Below are positions 33,557 to 42,088 of a stretch of 48,225 bases of DNA, in pieces. The notes below the pieces were generated by a model. It was given only the letters and a program-made list of their open reading frames with translations, was not told the origin of the DNA and made no database searches. A program made the position numbers and the translations under genes. The stretch is from NCBI GenBank assembly GCA_947630575.1, contig CANRIB010000007.1:1-48225 (forward strand), written 5' to 3'. Source of the stretch: an uncultured Bacilli bacterium (GTDB lineage: Bacteria; Bacillota_I; Bacilli_A; RF39; UBA660). Position 1 is the first letter of the stretch; the number at the start of each line of letters is the position of its first letter.

Positions 33557-35092
33557 TTATATTTCATTAATATCTAAGTAATTTTTATTATTAGAATTAA
33601 ATTCGTTAATAATTAATGTATTGGTAGTTAAAAGTAGTCCGGCAATAGAACAAGCATTTTTAAGGGCAGTAATTACTACTTCAGTACTGTCAATAACAAC
33701 AGAGTTGCTAACTTCTTCATATGTATCTTTTTTTACATTATATAAATAATTATAGTTAGACGATATTATTTTATTTATTATTTCGTCAGAATTTAAAGCA
33801 GCATTTTCAAGAATTTGTTTTAAGGGGGTTTTTAAAGCCTCTTTTAAAATGATAGTAGCTGGATTATCTGGGTTAAGTTTTTCACAACATTTTAATAAAG
33901 TTAAACCACTTCCGGGTACTACTCCTTTTAAAGCTATTTTTAAAGAACATAAAGCATCATCATAGCGCATCTTTTTTTCTCTCTGTTCAGTGGTAGTTTG
34001 GGCTCCAACTTCAATTTTAATAAACCCTTTATTTAACATAGCTAATCTTTTTGTGTCAAATTCATTTTTATTAGAGATGTTTTTTTTAAGATTTTTAAAA
34101 TATTCTTTAATAGTTTTAGTTTCACGATATTTGAAGGTGACAGTTTCTTTTGTTATATCTATGTGTTCTAAGGTTCCTAGATTATTTATATCAATATTTT
34201 TTAAATTAGAATATACTTTGGTATTTGATATTGTAGCTAAATCTGTTAAAGTTACTTGTTCTTCTAGACCATAATAGGGAGTTTTTAAGAGAATAAGGGG
34301 AATATTGTTAGTTAGATATAAATTGATAACTTCATTTATTAAATTGGGATTATAATCTTTAGCTATAATTATTAAGGGGTTTTTAGTATCAATTATTTTG
34401 TTTATTAAGGGGCTTATTTCTTCTATGTATTCTAATTCCTGAGCATACAGTAAAATTTTTGGATTTTCAAATTCTAGGGGTAAATTATTTTTAAAATAAT
34501 AGGGAGAGGCAATATTACAATCTATTTGATACCCTATTAAATGATTTACTTTGGTAGTTTCAGTATTACTTTCTGTAATATAAATGTTATCTTTACCAAC
34601 CTTTTTATATGCAGTAGCAAGTATATGACCGATTTTTTTAGAATTAGCAGAAATAGTAGCAATATTTTCTAAGTCTTTTTTGGCTGGTTTAGTGCTTTCT
34701 TTAATAATATTATTGATAACTGTTTCTAAAGCTATATTAAGTTCTTGTTTAAAAATAAGAGGATTATAACCTTCTTTAATTTTTTCATAACCATTTAAAT
34801 ATAAACTTTCTAATAAAACTAAAGTAGTGGTAGTGCCATCACCAATTAGTTCATTAGTTTTTATTGAAGACTCTTTAGCTAGTTCAAGTATAGTGTTTAT
34901 TACAGGGTCTTCACTAGTGATATTTTCGGCAATAGTAACTCCATCATTGGTAATAAAGGGAGAAAAAGCTGAATGGTCGATTATAACATTTCTTCCTTTA
35001 GGCCCTAATGTTTTTTTTACTGGTTCACATAGTAATTTAATAGCTTCAATCATTTTTAAATTTAATTCTTCATTACTTATTACTTTTTTCAT
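33557..35092 (-). CDS. groL: GroEL-like chaperonin, divergent
   Basis: A 511-residue group I chaperonin-like protein. Nucleotide-site motifs are kept: TLGPKGRNV, TNDGVTIA (Asp50) and GDGTTTT (Asp85 region). The late segments EVGAQTTTEQREKKMRYDDAL and GVVPGSGLTLL also match. It is shorter than usual (about 540), has no Gly-Gly-Met C-terminal tail and no groES beside it, and the apical domain diverges strongly. It may be the main chaperonin of a fast-evolving lineage or a specialised paralogue. The gene overlaps the upstream DNA-repair gene by 20 bases; I chose the ATG rather than an upstream GTG. Confidence 0.85.
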   Translation of the reverse strand: MKKVISNEELNLKMIEAIKLLCEPVKKTLGPKGRNVIIDHSAFSPFITNDGVTIAENITSEDPVINTILELAKESSIKTNELIGDGTTTTLVLLESLYLNGYEKIKEGYNPLIFKQELNIALETVINNIIKESTKPAKKDLENIATISANSKKIGHILATAYKKVGKDNIYITESNTETTKVNHLIGYQIDCNIASPYYFKNNLPLEFENPKILLYAQELEYIEEISPLINKIIDTKNPLIIIAKDYNPNLINEVINLYLTNNIPLILLKTPYYGLEEQVTLTDLATISNTKVYSNLKNIDINNLGTLEHIDITKETVTFKYRETKTIKEYFKNLKKNISNKNEFDTKRLAMLNKGFIKIEVGAQTTTEQREKKMRYDDALCSLKIALKGVVPGSGLTLLKCCEKLNPDNPATIILKEALKTPLKQILENAALNSDEIINKIISSNYNYLYNVKKDTYEEVSNSVVIDSTEVVITALKNACSIAGLLLTTNTLIINEFNSNNKNYLDINEI

Positions 35093-35834
35093 TTTTATCA
35101 CTCACTTCTAGGATATGTTTCCAATATTTTTTAGGCATAAAATTTAAACGCAATTTATCATTGCGACGTTCTTTGATGCCAATAGTATTATAAAATGTAC
35201 ACCATAGATCTTCATATTCTAATTCATTTTTATTTAATTCTATATTCATTTTAAGATTAGACGCGGATATTAAATAATAATTCTTTTTATCATATATGCT
35301 TATAATATTTCTTTTGATATCTTTTATTAGCCAAAATTCATTTGCTAATCTTCTTTTAAAATGGGCACTTAATAATAGCAAACAATTATTAGTGGGTTCT
35401 ATTTCAGCATATAATACATGATTAGCTAACTCTTGAAATCTAATAAAGCCTTTTAATTTATGTGTTTCATTATTAACATATTTAAAGATTTTTAAAGAGC
35501 TATTAACACATTTTAGATTACGCATATTTAAAATATTTGTTTTATATTTTAGGGTATTTAAATAAAAATAATAGATTATAAGTTCTTTATATTTTTCATT
35601 TGATAAATAAACATAATACATAACTTTTAAGATTTCTTTACCCCAACTATTTTTAATATTGGTAATAATATTTAAATTATTAGTAATTTTTAAATTAATT
35701 ATTTTATCTAATAATGTAGGTTCATAATTAGCATCAACAATATTTAGGGGTTTAATATTATTTTTTATTAAAAAAGATATTAAGTTTAATAGATTTAGAA
35801 AAGTACCATCATATAAGTAAATATTATTATTCAT
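35073..35834 (-). CDS. TIGR03915-type DNA-metabolism protein
   Basis: A 253-residue protein matching the family that always accompanies the radical-SAM gene upstream. It opens with IYLYDGTFLNLLNLISFLI, has a helical middle, the GFIRFQELANHVLYAEIEPTNNCLLLLSAHFKRRLANEFWLIKDIKR segment (read in parts) and the ending LRLNFMPKKYWKHILEV, all typical of the DUF4130/TIGR03915 group. Part of it resembles a uracil-DNA-glycosylase-type family in some databases, but I cannot verify that here. Its start overlaps the stop of the radical-SAM gene by 8 bases, so they are coupled. The biochemical role is unproven. Confidence 0.8.
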   Translation of the reverse strand: MNNNIYLYDGTFLNLLNLISFLIKNNIKPLNIVDANYEPTLLDKIINLKITNNLNIITNIKNSWGKEILKVMYYVYLSNEKYKELIIYYFYLNTLKYKTNILNMRNLKCVNSSLKIFKYVNNETHKLKGFIRFQELANHVLYAEIEPTNNCLLLLSAHFKRRLANEFWLIKDIKRNIISIYDKKNYYLISASNLKMNIELNKNELEYEDLWCTFYNTIGIKERRNDKLRLNFMPKKYWKHILEVSDKNEKSNK

Positions 35835-37041
35835 TAAATAAGCTTAATTGAGTTAGAGATGGTTTAGGAATTTGATGGTTTTCTAAAACTAAATTATTTT
35901 CTATAAATTCTTTATTAAATAAGGCTTTATTTAAAAAATATTTATTATTACATGTAATAAAATAACTGGCTCTTTTTAAAACAACTCCCATATTTTTTAA
36001 ATCTTTAAATGTTAGTTTAAAATATTTGCGAGATTTTATTATGCGTTTTGCGGATGTTACTCCTATTCCAGGGACTTTTAATAAATCATAGTAAGAGGAA
36101 GTATTTATTTCTTTAGGAAATTCATTTAAATGGCGAAGAGCATAATCGGCTTTAGGGTCGATTAAAAGATTAAAGTTAGGATTATCATTTGATAAAATAT
36201 CTTCAACTTTAAAATTGTAATAGCGAAGAAGCCAATCGGCTTGATATAAACGATGTTCTCTTGTTAGGGGAGGTGTTTTTAAAGTTGGTAATAGTTTATC
36301 TTGATTTACAGGAATATAGGCAGAATAAAATACTCTTTTTAAATCATAATTATCGTACATATTACTACTTTTAGTCATAATGTCTAAATCTGTTTCGTTG
36401 GTAGCGCCAATAATCATTTGAGTACTGCTTCCGGCAGGAGTAAATCTTTTATTTCGATTTTCTTTAATTGTCGACATAATATTGGTAACACTTGTTTCTT
36501 TTTTGTTGGGGGCTAAAAGTTTTAAACCTTCTTCTGTAGGTAATTCAATATTAGCACTCATTCTATCGACTAGAGTGCCTAATTTTTTTACTAAATATTC
36601 TGATGAACCTGGGATAGCTTTCGCGTGTATATAGCCATTAAAATGATATTTATATCTTAATAAAGTAATAGTTTTGATTATTAATTCCATCGTATAATCA
36701 GGATTTTTAATAATACCAGAGCTTAAGAATAAACCTTCAATATAATTGCGACGATAAAAATTCATAGTAATAGAACATATTTCTTCAGGAGTAAATATAG
36801 CTCTTTTGATATTATTGCTTTTTCTATTTAAACAATATTTACAATCATAAATGCAACAATTGGTTAAGAGAATTTTTAATAGGGAGATACAGCGCCCATC
36901 ACTTGCAAAAGAATGGCATATTCCTGAATAGGCAGCATTTCCAATTCCACCTTTATTTTGTCTAGTGCTGCCACTGGAGGAACAAGAGGCATCATATTTG
37001 GCAGCATCAGCAAGAATGGTTAATTTTTCTTTTAATTCCAT
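35827..37041 (-). CDS. Putative DNA modification/repair radical SAM protein (TIGR03916 type)
   Basis: A 404-residue radical SAM enzyme. An N-terminal signature (KLTILADAAKYDASC, SSGSTR) precedes the iron-sulfur cluster motif Cys63-x3-Cys67-x2-Cys70 in CCIYDCKYC. After the barrel (about 60-290) comes a C-terminal helix-hairpin-helix region, KVPGIGVTSAKRIIKSRKYFKL, suggesting DNA binding. It is paired with the TIGR03915-type gene, an association seen in many genomes and read as a DNA repair or modification system of unknown chemistry. The start is the ATG after AGGTGATACAA. Oxygen sensitivity of the cluster fits an anaerobe. Confidence 0.88.
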   Translation of the reverse strand: MELKEKLTILADAAKYDASCSSSGSTRQNKGGIGNAAYSGICHSFASDGRCISLLKILLTNCCIYDCKYCLNRKSNNIKRAIFTPEEICSITMNFYRRNYIEGLFLSSGIIKNPDYTMELIIKTITLLRYKYHFNGYIHAKAIPGSSEYLVKKLGTLVDRMSANIELPTEEGLKLLAPNKKETSVTNIMSTIKENRNKRFTPAGSSTQMIIGATNETDLDIMTKSSNMYDNYDLKRVFYSAYIPVNQDKLLPTLKTPPLTREHRLYQADWLLRYYNFKVEDILSNDNPNFNLLIDPKADYALRHLNEFPKEINTSSYYDLLKVPGIGVTSAKRIIKSRKYFKLTFKDLKNMGVVLKRASYFITCNNKYFLNKALFNKEFIENNLVLENHQIPKPSLTQLSLFNE

Positions 37042-37127
37042 TTGTATCACCTAATATTATTATAGCAACAAATGTATGCTTTGTAAACAAATATTCGCAT
37101 TATTTTTTTACTAATTTATGGTAAAAT

Positions 37128-37151
37128 AAAAAAAATCTAGTTAAGCTAGAT
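37128..37151 (-). terminator. Intrinsic terminator downstream of secG
   Basis: ATCTAG and CTAGAT form a 6-base stem with a 5-base loop followed on the minus strand by TTTTTTTT. It probably ends the secG transcript after a long 3' region. Confidence 0.65.
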
Positions 37152-37189
37152 CTTAGTTTCATTAATATAATGTTTTTAAATGTAATTTT

Positions 37190-37328
37190 AATGGTGCTTG
37201 CACTTTAAGGAGTGATAAAAATATAATTTTGTCACTTTTTTTAACTTTTATTTTTTTAAAACAACTAATTAACTACTTACATGACAACTCCTTTTTAAGT
37301 TATCACTCCTTAATGTTTAAGAACCATT
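37190..37328. repeat. 139-base element bounded by imperfect 29-base inverted repeats
   Basis: The left arm at 37190-37218 and the right arm at 37300-37328 match at 25 of 29 positions, including a perfect 14-base stretch (TTAAGGAGTGATAA). The interior holds a plus-strand terminator hairpin (37211-37242). On the minus strand there is AAAAAGGAG followed by ATG-TAA, so no frame is open. This accounts for the 37042-37337 gap. It resembles in layout the toxin-antitoxin candidate at 38443-38739, so it may be a decayed relative or a small non-coding RNA. Confidence 0.55.
37211..37242 (+). terminator. Intrinsic terminator, plus strand
   Basis: AGTGATAAAA and ATTTTGTCACT pair (one G-U) and are followed by TTTTTTT. 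There is no plus-strand gene upstream, which implies a short plus-strand RNA starting somewhere in 37120-37190. Confidence 0.6.
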
Positions 37329-37337
37329 TTAATAGTC

Positions 37338-37556
37338 TTATTTTAAGAAAATAATTAAAGAAATAACAAAGAAAAGAATTCCTAAAACTAGAGTTAAACG
37401 ACTAATAAATAATTCAAAACCTCTTTCTTTCATGTTTTGGAATAATACTTCATTACCACCAGAAATTATTTGACTACCATCACTTGCTTTATTACTTTGT
37501 AATAAAACAACTGCGATTATTAAAATTGATATTACTAATAAAATTGTTTCTAACAT
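37338..37556 (-). CDS. secG: Preprotein translocase subunit SecG
   Basis: A 72-residue SecG. It has two transmembrane helices (about 2-22 and 52-71) joined by a loop with LLQSNKASDGSQIISGGNEVLF, which carries the family's LLQ and Gly-rich GxS features. SecG sits beside SecYE in the membrane and assists SecA-driven export, needed here for the lysozyme and surface proteins. It has its own promoter. In many Gram-positives secG precedes rnr and smpB, but here it is alone. Confidence 0.92.
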   Translation of the reverse strand: MLETILLVISILIIAVVLLQSNKASDGSQIISGGNEVLFQNMKERGFELFISRLTLVLGILFFVISLIIFLK

Positions 37557-37587
37557 ATATAATCATTCCTTTTTTATTTGTGTTACT

Positions 37588-37617
37588 ATTATAGCATAAA
37601 ATTTAAGAGATGTACAA
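37588..37617 (-). promoter_or_regulatory. Promoter of secG
   Basis: On the minus strand, TTGTAC (37612-37617), an 18-base spacer and TATAAT (37588-37593). Confidence 0.65.
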
Positions 37618-37653
37618 TGTTTTTTGCTTACTTTATTACTTACTTATTTGGTA

Positions 37654-38358
37654 CTATAAGGGTTTTTTAATTATTTGGTCATAGGATCTTGGATATTTTT
37701 GGGGTGTTGGTTGGTCTTTTTTGATGGTTATTAAACTACGATTACTAAACTCTAAAGGAAGTTTAAATTCTTTAATATCGGTGATACTTCCATATAATTT
37801 ATTTAAAGTTGAGTTAGTTTCGGCAACTTCATTATTAATATTGCCTTTCATAGCAACAAAGATTCCATTAATTTTGAGATAGGGAAGGGCTAACTCTGAT
37901 AAAATTCGTAGGTGAGCAACGGCTCTAGAGGTTATAACATCAAAATATTCGATATATTTACTGTCTAAATTTTCCGCACGAGAATTAAGGCAAGTGATTT
38001 TTTGTAAGTTTAATTTAGATATTACAGTATTTAAAAATTCTATTTTTTTATGATTAGAATCTAATAAAGTTATATCAAGATTGGGATATATTATTTTTAA
38101 TACTAAACCGGGAAAGCCAGCACCGGTCCCAATATCTAAAAGTTTTAGTTCTTTAGTTAAATCTAGGCTTTTACTTAAGGTTAAAGAATCATAAAAATGT
38201 TTTAAATATATGTCTTCATCTTTAATTAATGCGGTTAGATTAAATTTTTGATTGTATTCTTGTAATAGATTTTTATAGATTTCTAAATTATTTAATTGTT
38301 CTTCTGTTAAATTAATATTTAATTTAGATAATTCTTTAATAAATTCATTAATTGACAT
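37654..38358 (-). CDS. rsmG: 16S rRNA m7G527 methyltransferase RsmG
   Basis: A 234-residue class I methyltransferase. FNLTALIKDEDIYLKHFYDSLT is the family's N-terminal signature. SAM binding follows in LLDIGTGAGFPGLVLK, DSNHKKIEFLN and SRAVAHLRILSELALPYLK. It methylates N7 of G527 in 16S rRNA. It is downstream of mnmG as in the widespread mnmE-mnmG-rsmG order, but a candidate toxin-antitoxin locus is inserted between them. The start is ATG after CGAGGTGTGTT. Confidence 0.95.
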   Translation of the reverse strand: MSINEFIKELSKLNINLTEEQLNNLEIYKNLLQEYNQKFNLTALIKDEDIYLKHFYDSLTLSKSLDLTKELKLLDIGTGAGFPGLVLKIIYPNLDITLLDSNHKKIEFLNTVISKLNLQKITCLNSRAENLDSKYIEYFDVITSRAVAHLRILSELALPYLKINGIFVAMKGNINNEVAETNSTLNKLYGSITDIKEFKLPLEFSNRSLITIKKDQPTPQKYPRSYDQIIKKPL

Positions 38359-38408
38359 AACACACCTCGGTTTAATTTTACCACATTAATACTTTTAAGG
38401 AAAGATAT

Positions 38409-38436
38409 TTGCAAAAAGTTAAAAATATGGTATAAT
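38409..38436 (+). promoter_or_regulatory. Promoter of the candidate antitoxin RNA
   Basis: TTGCAA (38409-38414), a 16-base spacer and TATAAT (38431-38436), with TGG just before the -10 giving an extended -10. Confidence 0.65.
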
Positions 38437-38442
38437 GTATAG

Positions 38443-38558
38443 AGATGAGGGAAACTTCATAAAATAAAAAAGGGAATGCTTAATTCTTCAAGGTTGAGCA
38501 CTTACCGTATTTTTGTGGTTAGCACTTAATCTACTGAATGTAAATTGAGTGCTTTTTT
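38443..38558 (+). ncRNA. Candidate antisense antitoxin RNA
   Basis: A plus-strand transcript of about 115 bases bounded by the promoter at 38409-38436 and a strong intrinsic terminator (38521-38558). No good open frame lies within. It converges on the minus-strand toxin-like gene at 38572-38655, whose transcript should run through this region to a T-run near 38470-38475, giving extensive antisense overlap. Its 5' region has AGGGAAACTT (38448-38457), also found at the 5' end of the opposing transcript (38695-38704, inverted). Copies of AGCACT and AGTGCTT recur in both RNAs, allowing alternative pairing. The antitoxin role is inferred from this layout. Confidence 0.5.
38521..38558 (+). terminator. 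Terminator of the candidate antitoxin RNA
   Basis: AGCACTTAAT and ATTGAGTGCT form a 10-pair stem (one G-U) followed by TTTTTT. Confidence 0.8.
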
Positions 38559-38571
38559 CTTATATAGATTA

Positions 38572-38655
38572 CTATATTACTAAAGTAAAAAGTAAGGCTA
38601 TGAGTAAAAAGATAATCATAATAAGAGATAAGATTAAAAAATCTTTCTTATACAT
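38572..38655 (-). CDS. Candidate type I toxin: 27-residue membrane peptide
   Basis: A tiny open frame beginning MYKKDFLILSLIM and continuing as one hydrophobic helix to its end, as in the holin-like/TxpA-type toxic peptides of Gram-positives. The ribosome site AAGGAGG lies 8 bases before ATG and is held in a hairpin: GAGGCA (minus strand) pairs perfectly with TGCCTC (plus positions 38662-38667 and 38675-38680). A consensus promoter drives it. A convergent small RNA with its own promoter and terminator overlaps the transcript. These are the usual parts of a type I toxin-antitoxin locus. The sequence is not identical to any toxin I can name. Confidence 0.6.
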   Translation of the reverse strand: MYKKDFLILSLIMIIFLLIALLFTLVI

Positions 38656-38710
38656 ATCATCTGCCTCCTTTCAAGAGGCAAGCACTCAACTATTAAGTTT
38701 CCCTAAAATT

Positions 38711-38739
38711 ATTATACAATAAAACTTACTAATGGTCAA
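38711..38739 (-). promoter_or_regulatory. Promoter of the toxin-like gene
   Basis: On the minus strand, TTGACC (38734-38739), a 17-base spacer and TATAAT (38711-38716). Transcription would begin near 38705, just at AGGGAAACTT. Confidence 0.75.
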
Positions 38740-38766
38740 ATTTAAAATCCAGTTTAGACGCTGGAT

Positions 38767-40623
38767 TTATTTATTATATTTCTTTTTTAAATAAACTGAT
38801 AAAATAGATAAATCACTAGGATTAACTCCGCTGATACGAGCAGCTTGGCCTAATGATTTAGGTCTTATTTTTTCGAGTTTTTGACGGGCTTCACTTGCAA
38901 GATTTAAAATGTCGTTATAATCAATATCCTCGGGAATAATTTTTTCTTCAAGTTTTAGCATTTTTTCAACTTCTTTATAGGCTTTAGCAATATAGCCTTC
39001 ATATTTAATTTCAATTTCAACTTCTTCTAAAATGTCATTATCATAATCTAAAGGAATAAGTTCTTTAATAAAATCAATAGATATTTCGGGACGTTTTAAA
39101 AGGAGATAAAGAGAAACACTGGAAGTTGGTATTTCAAGATTTGCTTGAGTAAATTTTTCTTTAGTTTCTTTACTTAAACTTAAGTTAGTATTACGAAGAA
39201 TATTTTTAATATTATTAATGGTAGATATCTTCGTGGTTAATTTTTCATATCTAACTTTGTCAATTGTTCCATGTTTATAGCCTAATTCTCTAAGTCTTAA
39301 ATCGGCATTGTCATGACGAAGTAATAAACGAAATTCGGCACGAGATGTGAGCATACGATAGGGTTCTTTGGTTCCTTTAGTTACTAAATCATCGATTAAT
39401 ACACCAATATAGGCTTCATTACGTTTTAGTATTAAAGGTTCTACTCCTTTTATTTTATGATGGGCATTAATACCCGCGATTAATCCTTGGGCTGCTGCTT
39501 CTTCATAACCACTGGTGCCATTTATTTGACCGGCAGTAAATAGATTTTCAATGATTTTATTTTCGAGAGATGGCTTCATTTGTAAGGGATCTATCGCATC
39601 ATATTCAATCGCATAAGCGTATTTTGTTATTATAGCATTTTCTAAGCCTGGAAGAGAGTGAACCATTTTTTCTTGGACATCTCGTGGCATAGAGGTAGAA
39701 AAACCTTGTAAATACCATTCATCATAATATAAGCTTTCAGGTTCTAAGAATAGTTGATGGCGAGGTTTATCAGCAAATCTCACAATTTTATCTTCAATAG
39801 AAGGACAATAACGAGGACCAATTCCTGTCACATAACCACCATACATAGCGGATTTATCGAGGTTTTCTTTAATAATATTATGAGTATTTTCATTGGTATA
39901 AATTAAATAACATTTTTGTTGGTCATTTATTTTATATAAAGGTTTGGTATCAAATGAAAAAGTATAATATTTATCATCACCATTTTCAGGGTGCATTTTA
40001 GTGAAATCAATAGATTCTTTTTTTATACGAGGAGGAGTTCCTGTTTTTAGTCTTTGAATAGTTAAGCCATATTTTTTTAAATTATCACTTAAATGGTTAC
40101 TTCGCTTTTCACCATGAGGGCCTCCAGGATTATTTTCAGAACCAATTAGAATATTACCTTTTAAATAGGTACCAGTAGTTAAAACAACAGTTTGAGCACT
40201 TATTCTTTCACCATTTGCAAGGATTATTCCTTTAACAGTATTATTTTCAATGATTAAATCTTCAACCATACCTTCAATAATAGTTAAGTTTTCAGTTTCA
40301 TCTAGAGCTTTTAACATATTTTGAGGATAAGTTATTTTATCAGCTTGAGCCCTAAGACTTCTTACAGCAGGGCCTTTTCCATTGTTAAGCATTTTAATTT
40401 GGAAATGGGATTTATCCGCGATTATTCCCATTAGGCCTCCTAAAGCATCTATTTCTCTTACAATAATACCTTTAGCAGTTCCTCCAATAGCAGGGTTACA
40501 AGGCATATCAGCAATATTTTTAATGTTAGCAGTTACTAAGGCCGTTTTTAAACCTAAGACAGCAGCGATATGAGAAGCTTCACAACCAGCATGACCACCA
40601 CCAACAACAATTAAATCATACAT
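38767..40623 (-). CDS. mnmG: tRNA uridine 5-carboxymethylaminomethyl modification enzyme MnmG
   Basis: A 618-residue FAD enzyme (GidA). The FAD-binding motif VGGGHAGCEAS is at the N-terminus, followed by NPAIGGTAKGIIVREIDALGG, KMLNNGKGPAVRSLRAQADK, the FLEPE segment, and GQINGTSGYEEAAAQGLIAG. The C-terminal helical domain ends IRPKSLGQAARISGVNPSDLSIL. With MnmE it adds the aminomethyl-type group at U34 of certain tRNAs. It is shortly downstream of mnmE, with a 116-base gap that holds nothing obvious. The length is normal. Confidence 0.97.
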   Translation of the reverse strand: MYDLIVVGGGHAGCEASHIAAVLGLKTALVTANIKNIADMPCNPAIGGTAKGIIVREIDALGGLMGIIADKSHFQIKMLNNGKGPAVRSLRAQADKITYPQNMLKALDETENLTIIEGMVEDLIIENNTVKGIILANGERISAQTVVLTTGTYLKGNILIGSENNPGGPHGEKRSNHLSDNLKKYGLTIQRLKTGTPPRIKKESIDFTKMHPENGDDKYYTFSFDTKPLYKINDQQKCYLIYTNENTHNIIKENLDKSAMYGGYVTGIGPRYCPSIEDKIVRFADKPRHQLFLEPESLYYDEWYLQGFSTSMPRDVQEKMVHSLPGLENAIITKYAYAIEYDAIDPLQMKPSLENKIIENLFTAGQINGTSGYEEAAAQGLIAGINAHHKIKGVEPLILKRNEAYIGVLIDDLVTKGTKEPYRMLTSRAEFRLLLRHDNADLRLRELGYKHGTIDKVRYEKLTTKISTINNIKNILRNTNLSLSKETKEKFTQANLEIPTSSVSLYLLLKRPEISIDFIKELIPLDYDNDILEEVEIEIKYEGYIAKAYKEVEKMLKLEEKIIPEDIDYNDILNLASEARQKLEKIRPKSLGQAARISGVNPSDLSILSVYLKKKYNK

Positions 40624-40739
40624 AAAATCACTTACTTTCTTTTTTACGAATACGTTTTAATTCTTTTTTATTTTATTTTTTTGGATATTTTAATAACTTA
40701 ATAAATTGGATAAGCACTAATTAAATTATCAACATCAGA

Positions 40740-42086
40740 TTATTTTCCTAAACAGAATTTACTGAATAAAGTATCTAATAGTTCATCTTGATAAGTTTCA
40801 CCTGTTACTTCACCTAATAAATCCCAAGCTTTTTTAATATCAATGGCAAGCATATCAACAGGAATTTCTTTACTTACATTGGTTAAAGCATTATTAATAG
40901 ACGATAAAGCTTCTTTTATTAAACCTATTACTCTTACACTTGATGCAACTTCTAAATTAGAAGTATTAATATTATCAAGTTCAAATAATTCAATTATTTT
41001 ATTTTTTAAAGTATCTAAGCCACTATCTTTTTTAGTATTTCCTATTACAATATCTTTCAATTCTATATTAATTTTAGTTGGCAAATCATCTTTGTTAATA
41101 AAAGTGATATGAGTTTTATCTTTAATTTTTGCCATTATTTCTTTATCTTCTTCAGTTAATTCTTCATTATTGTTTAAGACATGGATTACTAAATCGGCAG
41201 AATCTATAATTTCAAGAGATTTATCAACACCTATTTTTTCAACTAAATCATCAGTCTTGCGAATACCGGCTGTATCAATAAATTTTAGACGAATACCTTT
41301 TAGTTCTAACTCACCTTCAACAATATCTCTAGTAGTACCGGCGATATTAGTTACTATTGCCTTATTTTCATTTATTAAAGCATTTAATAGACTACTTTTG
41401 CCAACATTTGGACGACCCACGATTGCCACTTTAATCCCTTGTTCAATTAATTTGCCAATCCTTGCTTCATCTAATAAATTCTCTAATTCTTTTTTAATTG
41501 CTTCTAATTTAGGAGGCAAATTTTCTAAAGTAATAACTAAAGCATCTTCATACTCCGGAAAATCAATGTTTACTTCAATGTTAGCCATTAATTCGACAAT
41601 AATATCGCGAACTTTTTTTATTTTATTTGATACTTTACCACTCATTTGATTTAAAGCAAGTTTTCGTTCTAAATCTGTTCCAGAATTAATTAAATTTTCA
41701 ACAGCTTCGGCTTCAGTTAAATCAAGGCGGCCATTTAAAAAGGCTCTTTTGGTAAATTCTCCAGGTTCGGCAAGACGAATACCATTTTCAATAAGTACTT
41801 CTAGAACTTTTTTAGTGGTTGCGACACCTCCATGAGTATTTATTTCTACGATGTCTTCTTTAGTATAAGTTTTGGGAGCACGCATCACAGACATTAATAC
41901 TTCATCAATTATTTCTTTATCTTTAACTATATGTCCATAATGGATGGTATGAGTTGGTACTTCTAAAAGATTTTTACCATCAAAAAGGGGAGCTACTTTA
42001 GTTAGAGCTTCTTTCCCACTTACACGAATAATGGAGATGGCACCAATCCCTCTAGATGTAGAAATAGCACAGATAGTATCAAACAT
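40740..42086 (-). CDS. mnmE: tRNA modification GTPase MnmE
   Basis: A 448-residue protein with three parts: an N-terminal formyl-tetrahydrofolate-binding domain (about 1-118, ISTSRGIGAISIIRVSG), helical arms, and a G domain inserted at about 215-370 with GRPNVGKSSLLN, NIAGTTRD, DTAGIR and NKDD. The C-terminus FSKFCLGK carries the invariant Cys of the CxGK motif. It partners MnmG in U34 modification. It has its own promoter, and a hairpin surrounds its ribosome site. The start is ATG after AAAAGGAAGTGAC. Confidence 0.97.
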   Translation of the reverse strand: MFDTICAISTSRGIGAISIIRVSGKEALTKVAPLFDGKNLLEVPTHTIHYGHIVKDKEIIDEVLMSVMRAPKTYTKEDIVEINTHGGVATTKKVLEVLIENGIRLAEPGEFTKRAFLNGRLDLTEAEAVENLINSGTDLERKLALNQMSGKVSNKIKKVRDIIVELMANIEVNIDFPEYEDALVITLENLPPKLEAIKKELENLLDEARIGKLIEQGIKVAIVGRPNVGKSSLLNALINENKAIVTNIAGTTRDIVEGELELKGIRLKFIDTAGIRKTDDLVEKIGVDKSLEIIDSADLVIHVLNNNEELTEEDKEIMAKIKDKTHITFINKDDLPTKINIELKDIVIGNTKKDSGLDTLKNKIIELFELDNINTSNLEVASSVRVIGLIKEALSSINNALTNVSKEIPVDMLAIDIKKAWDLLGEVTGETYQDELLDTLFSKFCLGK

Positions 42087-42088
42087 AA

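Noticed and set aside
37042-37127. Promoter-like TGGTAAAAT upstream of the inverted-repeat element
   Set aside because: Only an extended -10 look-alike without a -35, in a sequence where such matches are common. Not listed as a promoter.
40624-40739. Search for a small RNA or gene between mnmG and mnmE
   Set aside because: No open frame with a ribosome site and no stable hairpin seen.
41170-41649. 159-codon plus-strand open frame inside mnmE
   Set aside because: Shadow frame. The minus-strand frame is a complete MnmE with all motifs.
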